A stretch of 7,263 nt of DNA. Origin: Nitratifractor sp. Lineage in GTDB: Bacteria; Campylobacterota; Campylobacteria; Campylobacterales; Sulfurovaceae. The translations under genes and the position numbers were made by a program. Where the stretch lies: assembly GCA_024762845.1 (NCBI GenBank), contig JANTGQ010000062.1:1-7263 (forward strand), in the 5' to 3' direction. Below are positions 1 to 7,007 of this stretch, piece by piece (the first letter of the stretch is position 1; each line of letters begins with the position of its first letter). The notes beneath the pieces are model-generated. The model did not search any database. It was not told where the DNA came from and was given only the letters and a program-made list of their open reading frames with translations.

Positions 1-1108
1 CATTTCCTGGCGAACTCTTTAGAACTATCTCTATACCATTCTTATCACAGATATGTTTTACAATACTCAAACCCAGACCAAAGCCGCCCTGTACACTATT
101 TTCGCGATGATAGCGCTCGAATACTCTGCGTTTGTCTGCTATTCCTATTCCCTCATCCTGAACACTAAAGAGTACACTGCCCTCTTTCTCTTTTAACTTT
201 ATATGGATTGTCGTCTCTTTTAGCGAATATTTAATAGCATTTGAGAGTGTATTATCTATAATTCGCTGCAGCTCTATTCTGTTTATCTCTACCTCTATAT
301 TTATCTCTATTTCTTCAACAATAGTAATCGATTTTACCGTTGCAAGGTCTCGAAAAAGCTCCACTCTCTCTCTTAAAAAATGGCTACAGTCTATCTTCTC
401 GGGTCGGTAAGCGACATGGTCTTGTTTAATATGGTACTCTATATCTTCATAGATAAGAATAATATTATGCATAGCATTTCGTAAGCGCCTAAGCGCTCTA
501 CTCTCCTGCGCTTTTGGAAGCATCTCCATATTAAGTTGCATTACGCCTAGTGGTGTCTTTAACTCATGCATTGCATCGTTAAAAAAAGTATTTAGGTAGC
601 GGTTAAGACGCTCTAGAGGCTGCATACTGATACGGATAAAAAAGAGTGTCATAAAAAATATCACTGCACCCAAAAAGAGTGCAACTATCAATGCTTTTGC
701 GTAGATTGCTCTGTAGGAGAAGGGTTTTTCAATAACCAAATAACGTGCTTTAAGGCGGTTGCTATTAAGGACTATGCGCTTCGCAATAATATCGCTGTTT
801 TCAAAATCTGCCAAACCTTTTGTTACACCATTGGTAGAAAATATCAGTTTGCCGTCAACTCCATAAAGATAGGCGTTATAGAGCACAGAACGCGGAAAAT
901 CAAATATCTTCTCTTTTGTGCGAGAAAAGTCATATATCGACTTCTCCACACCATAGGCATAGTGCTGCAACTCTTGCAGCTGTGAGTGGCGAAAATTCTC
1001 TTTCTCCACCTGAATATAAAAAAATGCAGGAATACTTACCAACACAACAACAACTGCCGAGTAGGCAAAGGCGAGTGTATAGATATAACGCTTATTGTGC
1101 GAGATCAA
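1..1108 (-). CDS. Sensor histidine kinase, HAMP-less, 3' end cut by the window edge
   Basis: Membrane sensor kinase that should autophosphorylate on His and pass the phosphate to the adjacent response regulator. I translated 369 residues by hand; the frame is open to the left edge. It shows TM1 (about 10-31), a periplasmic segment (about 32-135, with a YLYGVDGKLIFST stretch that looks PDC/Cache-like), TM2 (about 137-158), a linker of only about 20 residues with no HAMP, an H-box with phospho-acceptor H181 (MHELKTPLG), an N-box (N286 to N290), a G1 box DEGIGI (318-323), an F-box VFERYH and a G2 box GGFGLGLS (341-348). Only a short C-terminal tail seems to be missing. No ATG lies upstream of TM1. 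The TTG at 1108-1106 is chosen because it precedes TM1 and follows a GGGG run by 7 bases, which makes the gene overlap the regulator gene by 17 bases. The kinase identity is secure; the exact start is not. Confidence 0.92.
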   Translation of the reverse strand, partial: MISHNKRYIYTLAFAYSAVVVVLVSIPAFFYIQVEKENFRHSQLQELQHYAYGVEKSIYDFSRTKEKIFDFPRSVLYNAYLYGVDGKLIFSTNGVTKGLADFENSDIIAKRIVLNSNRLKARYLVIEKPFSYRAIYAKALIVALFLGAVIFFMTLFFIRISMQPLERLNRYLNTFFNDAMHELKTPLGVMQLNMEMLPKAQESRALRRLRNAMHNIILIYEDIEYHIKQDHVAYRPEKIDCSHFLRERVELFRDLATVKSITIVEEIEINIEVEINRIELQRIIDNTLSNAIKYSLKETTIHIKLKEKEGSVLFSVQDEGIGIADKRRVFERYHRENSVQGGFGLGLSIVKHICDKNGIEIVLKSSPGN

Positions 1109-1757
1109 TTTTATACCCCAACCCTTTTTTGCTGACAATTAAATCTGGGCTTGTTTTTGCGCGAATCTTTTTTATACACATACGAATATCTGCCTCTGTT
1201 ACCATCTTATACTCCCAAACATCCTCCCAAAGTTGCTTTGTAGGTATAAACTCACCTGCATGCTGCACTAAATAGGCAGCTACTTTACGCTCTTTTTCAC
1301 TTAGCGCTATAGTCTCTTCTCCTTTGAGTATCTGTGCACTGCTTGGTTCAAAGCTGTATCCGCCATGCAGCATAATTCTCTCTTTATTGGAGTGGTAATA
1401 GTAGAGCTTAAGAACCTGCTCTATTCGATACTTTAACTCTCTTGAAGCAAAGGGCTTACGGATATAGTCGTTGCATCCGAGTTCATATCCGATACTTAAA
1501 TTATCTATGTCGCTTAGCGAAGTGATAAAGATAACTGGAATATCATTCTCCTCCTGCCGCAGTTGTCGAACAATATCATATCCCGTTGCTCCGGGTACCC
1601 GAATATCGAGCAGCAAAAGATGAAAACTCTTACTGTAGATAGCATCCAGAGCTTCGTCTCCGTTTTCGAATGAAGTTACCTCATAGCCTAGCGTCTCTAG
1701 ATACTCCGATATTGTTTCGTTATACTCAATCTCATCTTCAAGTAATAGAATTTTCAT
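1092..1757 (-). CDS. OmpR/PhoB-family DNA-binding response regulator
   Basis: Cytoplasmic transcription factor of 221 residues, the normal length for the family. The N-terminal receiver domain (about 1-118) has the acidic pair E7/D8, phospho-acceptor D51 in LLLLDIRVPG, switch residue T79 and K101 in RKPF, so all catalytic positions are intact. The C-terminal winged-helix domain (about 125-221) carries the typical recognition-helix and wing pattern, with IRMCIKKIRAK followed by IVSKKGLGYKI. The start codon overlaps the stop of the upstream Cache gene in an ATGA, with a GGGGGTG ribosome-binding site 8 bases away. The end overlaps the kinase gene. The expected partner is that kinase. Target genes cannot be read from the sequence; its own unit and the neighbouring aap operon are natural candidates by position only. 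It could equally control distant genes. Confidence 0.95.
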   Translation of the reverse strand: MKILLLEDEIEYNETISEYLETLGYEVTSFENGDEALDAIYSKSFHLLLLDIRVPGATGYDIVRQLRQEENDIPVIFITSLSDIDNLSIGYELGCNDYIRKPFASRELKYRIEQVLKLYYYHSNKERIMLHGGYSFEPSSAQILKGEETIALSEKERKVAAYLVQHAGEFIPTKQLWEDVWEYKMVTEADIRMCIKKIRAKTSPDLIVSKKGLGYKIDLAQ

Positions 1758-2671
1758 CGTATAATCACCCCCGATTGGTTAGAATCAACTCTTATACTCT
1801 CATTTCGAACACTCTGGCGAAACTTTACCCGCTTCGTTGGCGTAATAAAAAGATACCCCAATCGCTCATTATCATAATTTCGTAAATCGAAATATCCAAA
1901 TAGATGCCCCAAATGGGTAAAGTAGCCAAAACTCCCTAGGTTACCAAGATTGGAACTCTTAAGCGCGTCAAAACTCTGGATATCCTCTACACTCCCTACA
2001 AGCAGATACTCTTTACCAACTTTCGATGCGTGAAGAAGTGTTTTTGCTATTGGAAGAAACTTTTTATGAAGCAAAATATAGAGCCTGTATCCCTGCTCAG
2101 CCAAACGTTTACGAAGGTGTCCAAACCCCTCTATAACCTCTATGGAGCCATAAAAAGCGCTGTTTTTAATAATTGGAGAGATTGCTTTAATATTTAGCCG
2201 TTTCCCAACCTCTATAGAGACAAGTGGTTTAAGGCTCTCTTTTACAAGTACCAAGCCCTCTCGAAACGATGCCAAAGGCTCACCTTTTGCACGGTAGTCC
2301 CAACTTCGCAGATAACTTTGTAAGTTTTTATCGTGCACCTGCACATCAAATCGATACCCCTGTAGTCTTGCTAAACTAGCTATTTTCTTATGTATAATAG
2401 TATCAACTCTCTTACGGTTATCACCTAAATATGCAGTAATCAACTCTTTGTCTTGACTTAGAAGCAAAGAGAGCGAAAGCGCATGCTGCTGCTCTTCATC
2501 AAGCATATTTTTACTAAAAAGTAGCATAGTATCAAGCGTTGCAATACTATCTTTTCTGCTGTAGTCTTGCCATAAAGAGTAAACCAAAAAGAGAGACAGG
2601 GCCATAACCAGTAGAGAAAAAATAAGTAAAATTTTATCGATACTCGTAAAAATAGTTTTGAATAGCTTCAT
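1754..2671 (-). CDS. Membrane-anchored periplasmic Cache-domain sensor protein, no output domain
   Basis: A 305-residue protein with a short basic N-terminus, one membrane segment (about 13-35) and a periplasmic region filling the rest. Residues about 60-280 resemble the double-Cache fold of the dCache_3 type. Visible landmarks are a FDVQVHDKNLQSYLRSWDY stretch (108-126), a SFREGLVLVKESLKPLVSIEVG stretch in two parts around 135-156, and a SPIIKN...YGSIEVIEGF block (165-183). That pattern is known from the periplasmic part of chemoreceptors and kinases. Here no second membrane helix, HAMP, kinase or methyl-accepting domain follows, and the protein ends in a polar tail. It probably binds a small molecule or a partner protein and informs the kinase encoded two genes downstream. 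The ATG at 2671 has a GGAG box 8 bases upstream. The family assignment comes from remembered patterns, and the ligand is unknown. Confidence 0.82.
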   Translation of the reverse strand: MKLFKTIFTSIDKILLIFSLLVMALSLFLVYSLWQDYSRKDSIATLDTMLLFSKNMLDEEQQHALSLSLLLSQDKELITAYLGDNRKRVDTIIHKKIASLARLQGYRFDVQVHDKNLQSYLRSWDYRAKGEPLASFREGLVLVKESLKPLVSIEVGKRLNIKAISPIIKNSAFYGSIEVIEGFGHLRKRLAEQGYRLYILLHKKFLPIAKTLLHASKVGKEYLLVGSVEDIQSFDALKSSNLGNLGSFGYFTHLGHLFGYFDLRNYDNERLGYLFITPTKRVKFRQSVRNESIRVDSNQSGVIIR

Positions 2672-2679
2672 ACTAGCAG

Positions 2680-2683
2680 CTCC
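2680..2683 (-). promoter_or_regulatory. Ribosome-binding site of the Cache gene
   Basis: GGAG on the minus strand, 8 bases before the ATG at 2671. It supports this start rather than an internal Met. Confidence 0.7.
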
Positions 2684-2700
2684 ATATTGTCTCTAATATT

Positions 2701-2711
2701 ATTATAGCAGA
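2701..2711 (-). promoter_or_regulatory. Extended -10 promoter for the Cache/regulator/kinase unit
   Basis: The minus strand reads TGCTATAAT, a perfect -10 hexamer (2706-2701) with the TGn extension, 29 bases before the start codon of the Cache gene. No strong -35 box is visible at 17 bases, which is common for sigma-70 promoters in Campylobacterota. The position fits a separate promoter for the signalling genes, so they need not rely on transcription from aap. Confidence 0.6.
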
Positions 2712-2764
2712 TTGGTATTTAGATAGATACAAAATATGGGGTAAAGTAAAATAAGTAAGAGAAT

Positions 2765-2781
2765 GCACCCACTAAGGGAGC
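2765..2781 (-). terminator. Possible weak terminator after aapP
   Basis: The minus strand can form a hairpin just downstream of the aapP stop: GC and CCC arms pair with GGG and GC across a TTAGT loop, with one internal T-T mismatch. The downstream sequence is T-rich but has no clean U run, so termination would be partial at best and read-through into the signalling genes remains possible. Confidence 0.3.
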
Positions 2782-2793
2782 GATAAACTCTTT

Positions 2794-3567
2794 TTAATGG
2801 TCTAAAATTTGCTCTAAGAAAAGTTTTAATCTATCGCTCTCAGGGTGGTGGAAGAAGGTCTCAGGGTCGTTCTCTTCTACTATCTGCCCCGCATCCATAA
2901 AGATAACTCTATCGGCTACTTTACGTGCAAAGCCCATTTCGTGAGTTACACAAACCATAGTTTTCCCCTCTTCGGCAAGGCTTATCATAACATCGAGCAC
3001 TTCACCAATCATCTCTGGGTCAAGTGCACTTGTTGGTTCATCAAAAAGCATAATCTCTGGGCTTTTACACAAAGCTCTAGCAATCGCAACACGCTGCTGC
3101 TGCCCGCCAGAGAGCTGGTTTGGGTACTTATTTGCCTGCTCAGCAATATTTACTTTATTCAAATAATACATAGCAGTCTCTACTGCCTCTTTTTTAGATC
3201 GCCCATATACATGCATGGGCGCTAAAATTAAGTTATCCAACACCGATAAATGTGGAAAAAGATTAAAGTGTTGAAACACCATATCTACTTTAGAGCGCAC
3301 CTGTCGTAAGTTTTTAATATCTGAATTTACAGTTATTCCATCTACAGATATTTTGCCCTCTTGGTACTCTTCGAGTCTATTTATGCAACGAATCATTGTA
3401 GATTTACCAGAACCAGATGGTCCAGCAACTACAACAATTTCACCTTTTCCGACTTTTAAGTTTATATCTTTAAGCACATGGAAATCTCCATACCATTTGT
3501 TTACATTATCCAGTTCAATAACTGTTTGAGATAAATCTTTTGTTGACTCTATTATCTTTTTTTCCAT
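2794..3567 (-). CDS. aapP: General L-amino-acid ABC transporter, ATP-binding protein AapP
   Basis: A 257-residue cytoplasmic ATPase that powers the importer; the length is normal for polar amino-acid transporters. All motifs are present: A-loop Y26, Walker A GPSGSGKST (49-57), Q-loop Q99 in VFQHFNLFPH, signature LSGGQQQRV (152-160), Walker B IMLFDEP (172-178), D-loop SALD (180-183) and switch H209 in VTHEMGFA. The FNLFPHLSVLDN and THEMGFARKVADRV stretches are typical of the GlnQ/HisP/AapP group. It is the last gene of the operon, 2 bases after aapM, with an AGGG box 7 bases before the ATG. The sequence alone would not separate AapP from GlnQ; the two large AapQ/AapM permeases and AapJ decide it. 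Confidence 0.95.
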   Translation of the reverse strand: MEKKIIESTKDLSQTVIELDNVNKWYGDFHVLKDINLKVGKGEIVVVAGPSGSGKSTMIRCINRLEEYQEGKISVDGITVNSDIKNLRQVRSKVDMVFQHFNLFPHLSVLDNLILAPMHVYGRSKKEAVETAMYYLNKVNIAEQANKYPNQLSGGQQQRVAIARALCKSPEIMLFDEPTSALDPEMIGEVLDVMISLAEEGKTMVCVTHEMGFARKVADRVIFMDAGQIVEENDPETFFHHPESDRLKLFLEQILDH

Positions 3568-3569
3568 TA

Positions 3570-4661
3570 TTAATCCCTGTTGTTAGTATCTAGTTTTTTC
3601 TCAAGATGTTTAGAGTATCTTGACATTGTAAAATTGAATGCCCAGTAGATAAGAGCAACAAACACATACCCCTCTGTATCAAACCCTAGCCAATCTCTGT
3701 CGTTAGCTGTAAGTTTAACCATAGTTAAGAGGTCAAATAGTCCTATAATCATAACCAAAGAGGTATCTTTAAAGAGACTAATAAACGTTCCAACCAAGTT
3801 TGGAATGGCAACTTTTATAGCTTGTGGCAATATAATCAGTCTCATCTTCTGCCCATATGTCAAACCCAAAGCATCCGCAGCTTCATACTGACCCTTTGGT
3901 ATCGCCTGAAACCCACCACGAATATTCTCTGCAACATATGCAGCTTGGAAAAGTGTTATACCAATAAGTGCTCGCACCAATTTATCAAAATCCATACCTT
4001 CTGGAAAAAAGAGAGGCAAAACAACAGATGCCATAAAAAGAACAGTAATTAAAGGTACACCACGAATAAGCTCAATATATGATACACTCAGAGTCTTGAT
4101 AATTGGTAACTTAGATTGCCGCCCCATTGCCAAGAGTACACCAATTGGGAAAGAGAGTACAATACCAACCGTAGCAATAACAAGTGTTAAAAGAAGACCA
4201 CCCCACTTATTAGTCTCTATATACTCTAAACCAAAGATTCCACCACTTAAGAGTACAATTGCAGCGATTGGCAAAATTACAATAGAGGCAATCTTAATAG
4301 ATTTTGGAACTTTTTCTATTACTGCAATAACAATAGTTACAAATCCAAGAAAAAGCGTCAAGTTAGCACGCCATAGTTGTTGTTCTGGGAAAAAACCATA
4401 AATAAACATCTTTAGTTTTTCACGAATAAAGACCCAGCATGCACCATCTCCACCGCAGTCAGATTTTGCATGCCCTGTAAAGTTGGCATCTATAAATGCC
4501 CACTTTATCAGCGGTGGAACAATAATATAAATTATATATAACGAAAGAATAGTCAATAATATATTTGTTGTACTTGAGAGAAGATTTTTTCTTATCCAGT
4601 ATATAACACCACGCTCTTTAACCGGCGGCTCTTTGGCTGTTTTTAATTGGTAAACTGCCAT
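3570..4661 (-). CDS. aapM: General L-amino-acid ABC transporter, permease AapM
   Basis: A 363-residue inner-membrane permease that pairs with AapQ to form the channel. It has an N-terminal extension with a membrane helix (about 32-53), a loop with two Cys (DCGGDGACW, 69-76) followed by FIREKLKMFIYGFFP, which I recall as characteristic of AapM, then further membrane segments and the transport domain from about 155. The EAA loop that contacts the ATPase is EAADALGLTYGQKMRLIILPQ in two pieces around 260-280. The ATG shares one base with the aapQ stop (TAATG), and an AAGGAG box lies 5 bases before it, so the two permeases are probably translationally coupled and made in equal amounts. No defect is visible. 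Confidence 0.95.
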   Translation of the reverse strand: MAVYQLKTAKEPPVKERGVIYWIRKNLLSSTTNILLTILSLYIIYIIVPPLIKWAFIDANFTGHAKSDCGGDGACWVFIREKLKMFIYGFFPEQQLWRANLTLFLGFVTIVIAVIEKVPKSIKIASIVILPIAAIVLLSGGIFGLEYIETNKWGGLLLTLVIATVGIVLSFPIGVLLAMGRQSKLPIIKTLSVSYIELIRGVPLITVLFMASVVLPLFFPEGMDFDKLVRALIGITLFQAAYVAENIRGGFQAIPKGQYEAADALGLTYGQKMRLIILPQAIKVAIPNLVGTFISLFKDTSLVMIIGLFDLLTMVKLTANDRDWLGFDTEGYVFVALIYWAFNFTMSRYSKHLEKKLDTNNRD

Positions 4662-5812
4662 TATCTCTCCTTTATTTTCATTTTTTTATTGAACCAGTTT
4701 AGAATTAGAGAGACAATCAAACTAATAAGAAGATAGGTTCCCATAGTAATTGCAATAATCTCCAGAGCCTGCCCTGTAACATTTAAACTTGTACCTGCAA
4801 ATACAGTTACGAGTTCCGGGTACCCAATTGCTGCCGCAAGTGAAGAGTTTTTAATTAAGTTTAGATACTGACTGATAATTGGTGGTATAGCAATTCGAAT
4901 AGCCTGAGGTAAAACTACAAGTTTCAACGACTGCATTTTTGTAAGACCCAGCGACTTCGCAGCCTCTTTTTGCCCTTTATTTACAGCTTCTATACCACTA
5001 CGAATAGCTTCTGCAATAAAGGTTGCTGTATAGATTACAAGAGCAAAGAGCAGCGCTAAAAACTCAGGCGTATATGTTTTTCCACCAACAAAGTTAAACC
5101 CTTTTAGTGCCGGATAATCAAAATCAATTGGCTTCCCAGTAACAATATAAACAATCGTTGGTAGAAGTATCAAAATTGCCAAATTGATCCAAAATACTGG
5201 GTAGTTTTTGCCACTTTCTAAGTGCTGTTTTTTCGCCCACTTGTGTACAAACCACCCTATAACTACCGCAACAATCAGTGCCAAACCTATATATAAAGAG
5301 CCATCTTGAAAAATAGGCTTAGGTAAGAATACCCCCCTTTGATTTAAAAAAACAGAGTCAAAAAAAGAGTAACTTTGCCGCACAGACGGCATAGCAGCTA
5401 AGACAACATTATACCAAAAGAGTATCTGTAAGAGAACTGGTATATTCCTAAACGTCTCTATGTATGTTGCTGCCAAACGACTAATAATCCAGTTTGGAGA
5501 GAGTCTTGCAACCCCTATAATTAAACCTAGTATAGTTGTAAGTAGCACTCCCCAAAATGAAATTATCAGAGTATTTAGCAATCCTACCTTAAAGACTTCC
5601 CAATGTGTACTCTTAGTAGTGTATGGAATGGGCGACTCGGTAATATCAAAACCTGATGAGTGGTTCAAAAATTCAAAACCAGATTTTATTCCTCTTGCTT
5701 CAATATTTTGTGAAGTATTGTGTGCTATATAGAGTACAAGTAGTACAAAACCAACTATTGTTATAATCTGGTATAAAATACCCCTAACTTTTTCATCTCG
5801 TAAGAGTGTCAT
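4661..5812 (-). CDS. aapQ: General L-amino-acid ABC transporter, permease AapQ
   Basis: Inner-membrane permease of 383 residues from the preferred start. The N-terminus MTLLRDEKVRGILYQ, the first helix (about 12-30) and the HNTSQNIEARGIKSGFEFL region (31-49) match the AapQ/BztB pattern. A large insert separates the early helices from the C-terminal transport domain. The EAA loop EAAKSLGLTKMQSLKLVVLPQ lies at about 283-303, followed by NLIKNSSLAAAIGYPEL. The frame stays open 17 codons further upstream to a TTG at 5863, but the ATG at 5812 has an AAAGGG box 6 bases away and gives the family-like N-terminus, so I use it. It overlaps aapM by one base. It lies 122 bases from aapJ, and that gap holds a hairpin that may set the ratio of binding protein to permease. 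Confidence 0.94.
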   Translation of the reverse strand: MTLLRDEKVRGILYQIITIVGFVLLVLYIAHNTSQNIEARGIKSGFEFLNHSSGFDITESPIPYTTKSTHWEVFKVGLLNTLIISFWGVLLTTILGLIIGVARLSPNWIISRLAATYIETFRNIPVLLQILFWYNVVLAAMPSVRQSYSFFDSVFLNQRGVFLPKPIFQDGSLYIGLALIVAVVIGWFVHKWAKKQHLESGKNYPVFWINLAILILLPTIVYIVTGKPIDFDYPALKGFNFVGGKTYTPEFLALLFALVIYTATFIAEAIRSGIEAVNKGQKEAAKSLGLTKMQSLKLVVLPQAIRIAIPPIISQYLNLIKNSSLAAAIGYPELVTVFAGTSLNVTGQALEIIAITMGTYLLISLIVSLILNWFNKKMKIKER

Positions 5813-5818
5813 CCTTTG

Positions 5819-5824
5819 CCCTTT
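5819..5824 (-). promoter_or_regulatory. Ribosome-binding site that sets the aapQ start
   Basis: AAAGGG on the minus strand, 6 bases before the ATG at 5812. No comparable box precedes the upstream TTG at 5863, so this site favours the shorter reading of AapQ. Confidence 0.65.
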
Positions 5825-5895
5825 GCTGAAAGTGTTGATTTTATTATTTGTAGTGTAAAACAACTATTTTAATTATCTTAGACTAGAAATAAGAT

Positions 5896-5919
5896 GATGC
5901 AAGATCTTCTCTTGCTATC
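5896..5919 (-). other. Intercistronic hairpin between aapJ and aapQ
   Basis: The minus-strand RNA can fold GCAAGA against TCTTGC around a five-base loop, extended by a three-pair GAT/ATC stem beyond a single bulged A, giving about nine pairs in all. It starts 16 bases after the aapJ stop. There is no U run directly after it, so it is more likely a 3'-end stabiliser or attenuator that favours aapJ message over the rest of the operon than a full terminator. This is known for other binding-protein operons and is inferred here. Confidence 0.5.
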
Positions 5920-5934
5920 ACCTATAAATAGATA

Positions 5935-6945
5935 CTATCTAAATGGTGGAGAGTATAAAATTCCGCCTTTGCTCCAAAGAGCGTTTAGACCTCTTTTAAT
6001 TTTAAGTGGCGTATTTACACCAACATTTCTCTCGAACATTTCGCTATAGTTACCAACTTGCTTAATTGCATTTGCGAAACACCCTTTTTCAAGACCAACA
6101 TTTTTACACATTGTTCCATCAACACTTAGTAATCTTTGTATCTCAGGATCTTTACTGCTTTTAGCCATCTCATCAACATTTTTGCTTGTTACACCCTTCT
6201 CTTCTGCAGTAATTACAGCGTTGAGTACCCATTTAGCAATATTAAACCACTGATCATCACCTTGTCTAGTAGATGGTCCTAATGGCTCTTTAGAGATAAT
6301 CTCAGGAAGAATTGCATATTGGCTTGGATCTTTCGCTTTTGTTCTTTTTGCATAGAGTCCAGATTGGTCAGTTGTTAAAACATCACATCTACCCGCAAAG
6401 AATGCCTCATCAACTTGTGAATTTTGGTCAAAAGTAATCGCTTTGTACTTCATACCGCTTGTTTTAAAGTAATCAGCAAGGTTCATCTCTGTTGTTGTAC
6501 CAGCCTGAATACATACAGTTGCACCATCTAACTCTTTTGCGCTCTTAACACCGAGTTTTTTTGCTACCATAAAACCTTGACCATCATAGTAGTTAACACC
6601 TGCAAAGTTAATACCTAAAGTTGTATCTCTTGTCTCTGTCCAAGTAGTGTTACGAGAAAGAACATCAATTTCACCACTTTGAAGCGCAGTAAATCTCTCT
6701 TTTGCCGTTAATGGCACATATTTTACTTTTGTTGCATCTCCAAGAACAGTTGCTGCCATTGCGCGACAGTAGTCTACATCTAAACCTCTCCATGTACCTT
6801 TAGAGTCTGCTTCCGCAAACCCAGGAAGTCCTGTGCTCACACCACACTTTAAAACACCTGCTTTTTTTACGTCATCCAACGTTCCTGCATTTGCTAAGCC
6901 TACAATTAATGCAGCTGCTGCCGAAATTTTCAACAATCTCTTCAT
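5935..6945 (-). CDS. aapJ: General L-amino-acid ABC transporter, periplasmic binding protein AapJ
   Basis: A 336-residue periplasmic protein that captures amino acids and delivers them to AapQ-AapM. It has a Sec signal peptide (MKRLLKISAAAALIVGLANA, likely cut after residue 20). The mature part shows the family-3 solute-binding pattern: KCGVSTGLPGFAE, GTWRGLDVDYCRA, RFTALQSGEIDVLSRNTTWT, GVNYYDGQGFMV and a QGDDQWFNIAKWV block, ending in GLNALWSKGG...SPPFR. The paired Cys near the end (MCKNVGLEKGC) and those earlier may form disulfides, as in relatives. A GGAG box lies 5 bases before the ATG. It is first in the operon and is followed by a hairpin, so it is probably the most abundant product. 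Aap proteins usually accept a broad range of L-amino acids, but close relatives can be narrower, such as the Glu/Gln/Asp/Asn preference of BztA; the sequence does not settle this. Confidence 0.96.
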   Translation of the reverse strand: MKRLLKISAAAALIVGLANAGTLDDVKKAGVLKCGVSTGLPGFAEADSKGTWRGLDVDYCRAMAATVLGDATKVKYVPLTAKERFTALQSGEIDVLSRNTTWTETRDTTLGINFAGVNYYDGQGFMVAKKLGVKSAKELDGATVCIQAGTTTEMNLADYFKTSGMKYKAITFDQNSQVDEAFFAGRCDVLTTDQSGLYAKRTKAKDPSQYAILPEIISKEPLGPSTRQGDDQWFNIAKWVLNAVITAEEKGVTSKNVDEMAKSSKDPEIQRLLSVDGTMCKNVGLEKGCFANAIKQVGNYSEMFERNVGVNTPLKIKRGLNALWSKGGILYSPPFR

Positions 6946-6977
6946 TCTTACTCCTTTTTTATGTGTTATAAATCCAT

Positions 6978-6983
6978 TTTATA
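6978..6983 (-). promoter_or_regulatory. Candidate proximal -10 box of aapJ
   Basis: TATAAA on the minus strand, 32 bases before the ATG, inside TTATTATAAAATGG. The spacing would give a short leader carrying the GGAG ribosome-binding site. There is no good -35 box; a small dyad sits where one would be expected. Confidence 0.45.
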
Positions 6984-6992
6984 ATAAATCTC

Positions 6993-7007
6993 TTAAGCAT
7001 TACTTAA
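6993..7007. promoter_or_regulatory. Dyad over the expected -35 position, possible operator
   Basis: Perfect five-base arms TTAAG and CTTAA around a CATTA centre. It begins 9 bases upstream of the proximal -10 box, so a bound protein would touch the -35 region. The arms are short and the region is AT-rich, so chance is possible. Confidence 0.3.

Noticed and set aside
916..1275. Plus-strand open frame of 119 codons
   Set aside because: It lies opposite the kinase and regulator genes, both of which have clear domain motifs. Its product is low-complexity and matches nothing I recognise.
1754..2671. The Cache protein as a truncated chemoreceptor or kinase pseudogene
   Set aside because: The frame is intact, ends in an ATGA coupled to the next gene, and has a good promoter and ribosome-binding site. 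A complete stand-alone sensor is more likely than decay.
2845..3225. Plus-strand open frame of 126 codons
   Set aside because: It lies wholly opposite aapP, with no ribosome-binding site or domain. It is a shadow of the conserved ATPase gene.
4096..4401. Plus-strand open frame of 101 codons
   Set aside because: It lies opposite the membrane segments of aapM. Its composition mirrors the hydrophobic codons read backwards.
2794..6945. The importer as a novel transport system
   Set aside because: Gene order, motifs and N- and C-termini all match the known AapJQMP/Bzt family. Nothing essential is missing or rearranged.
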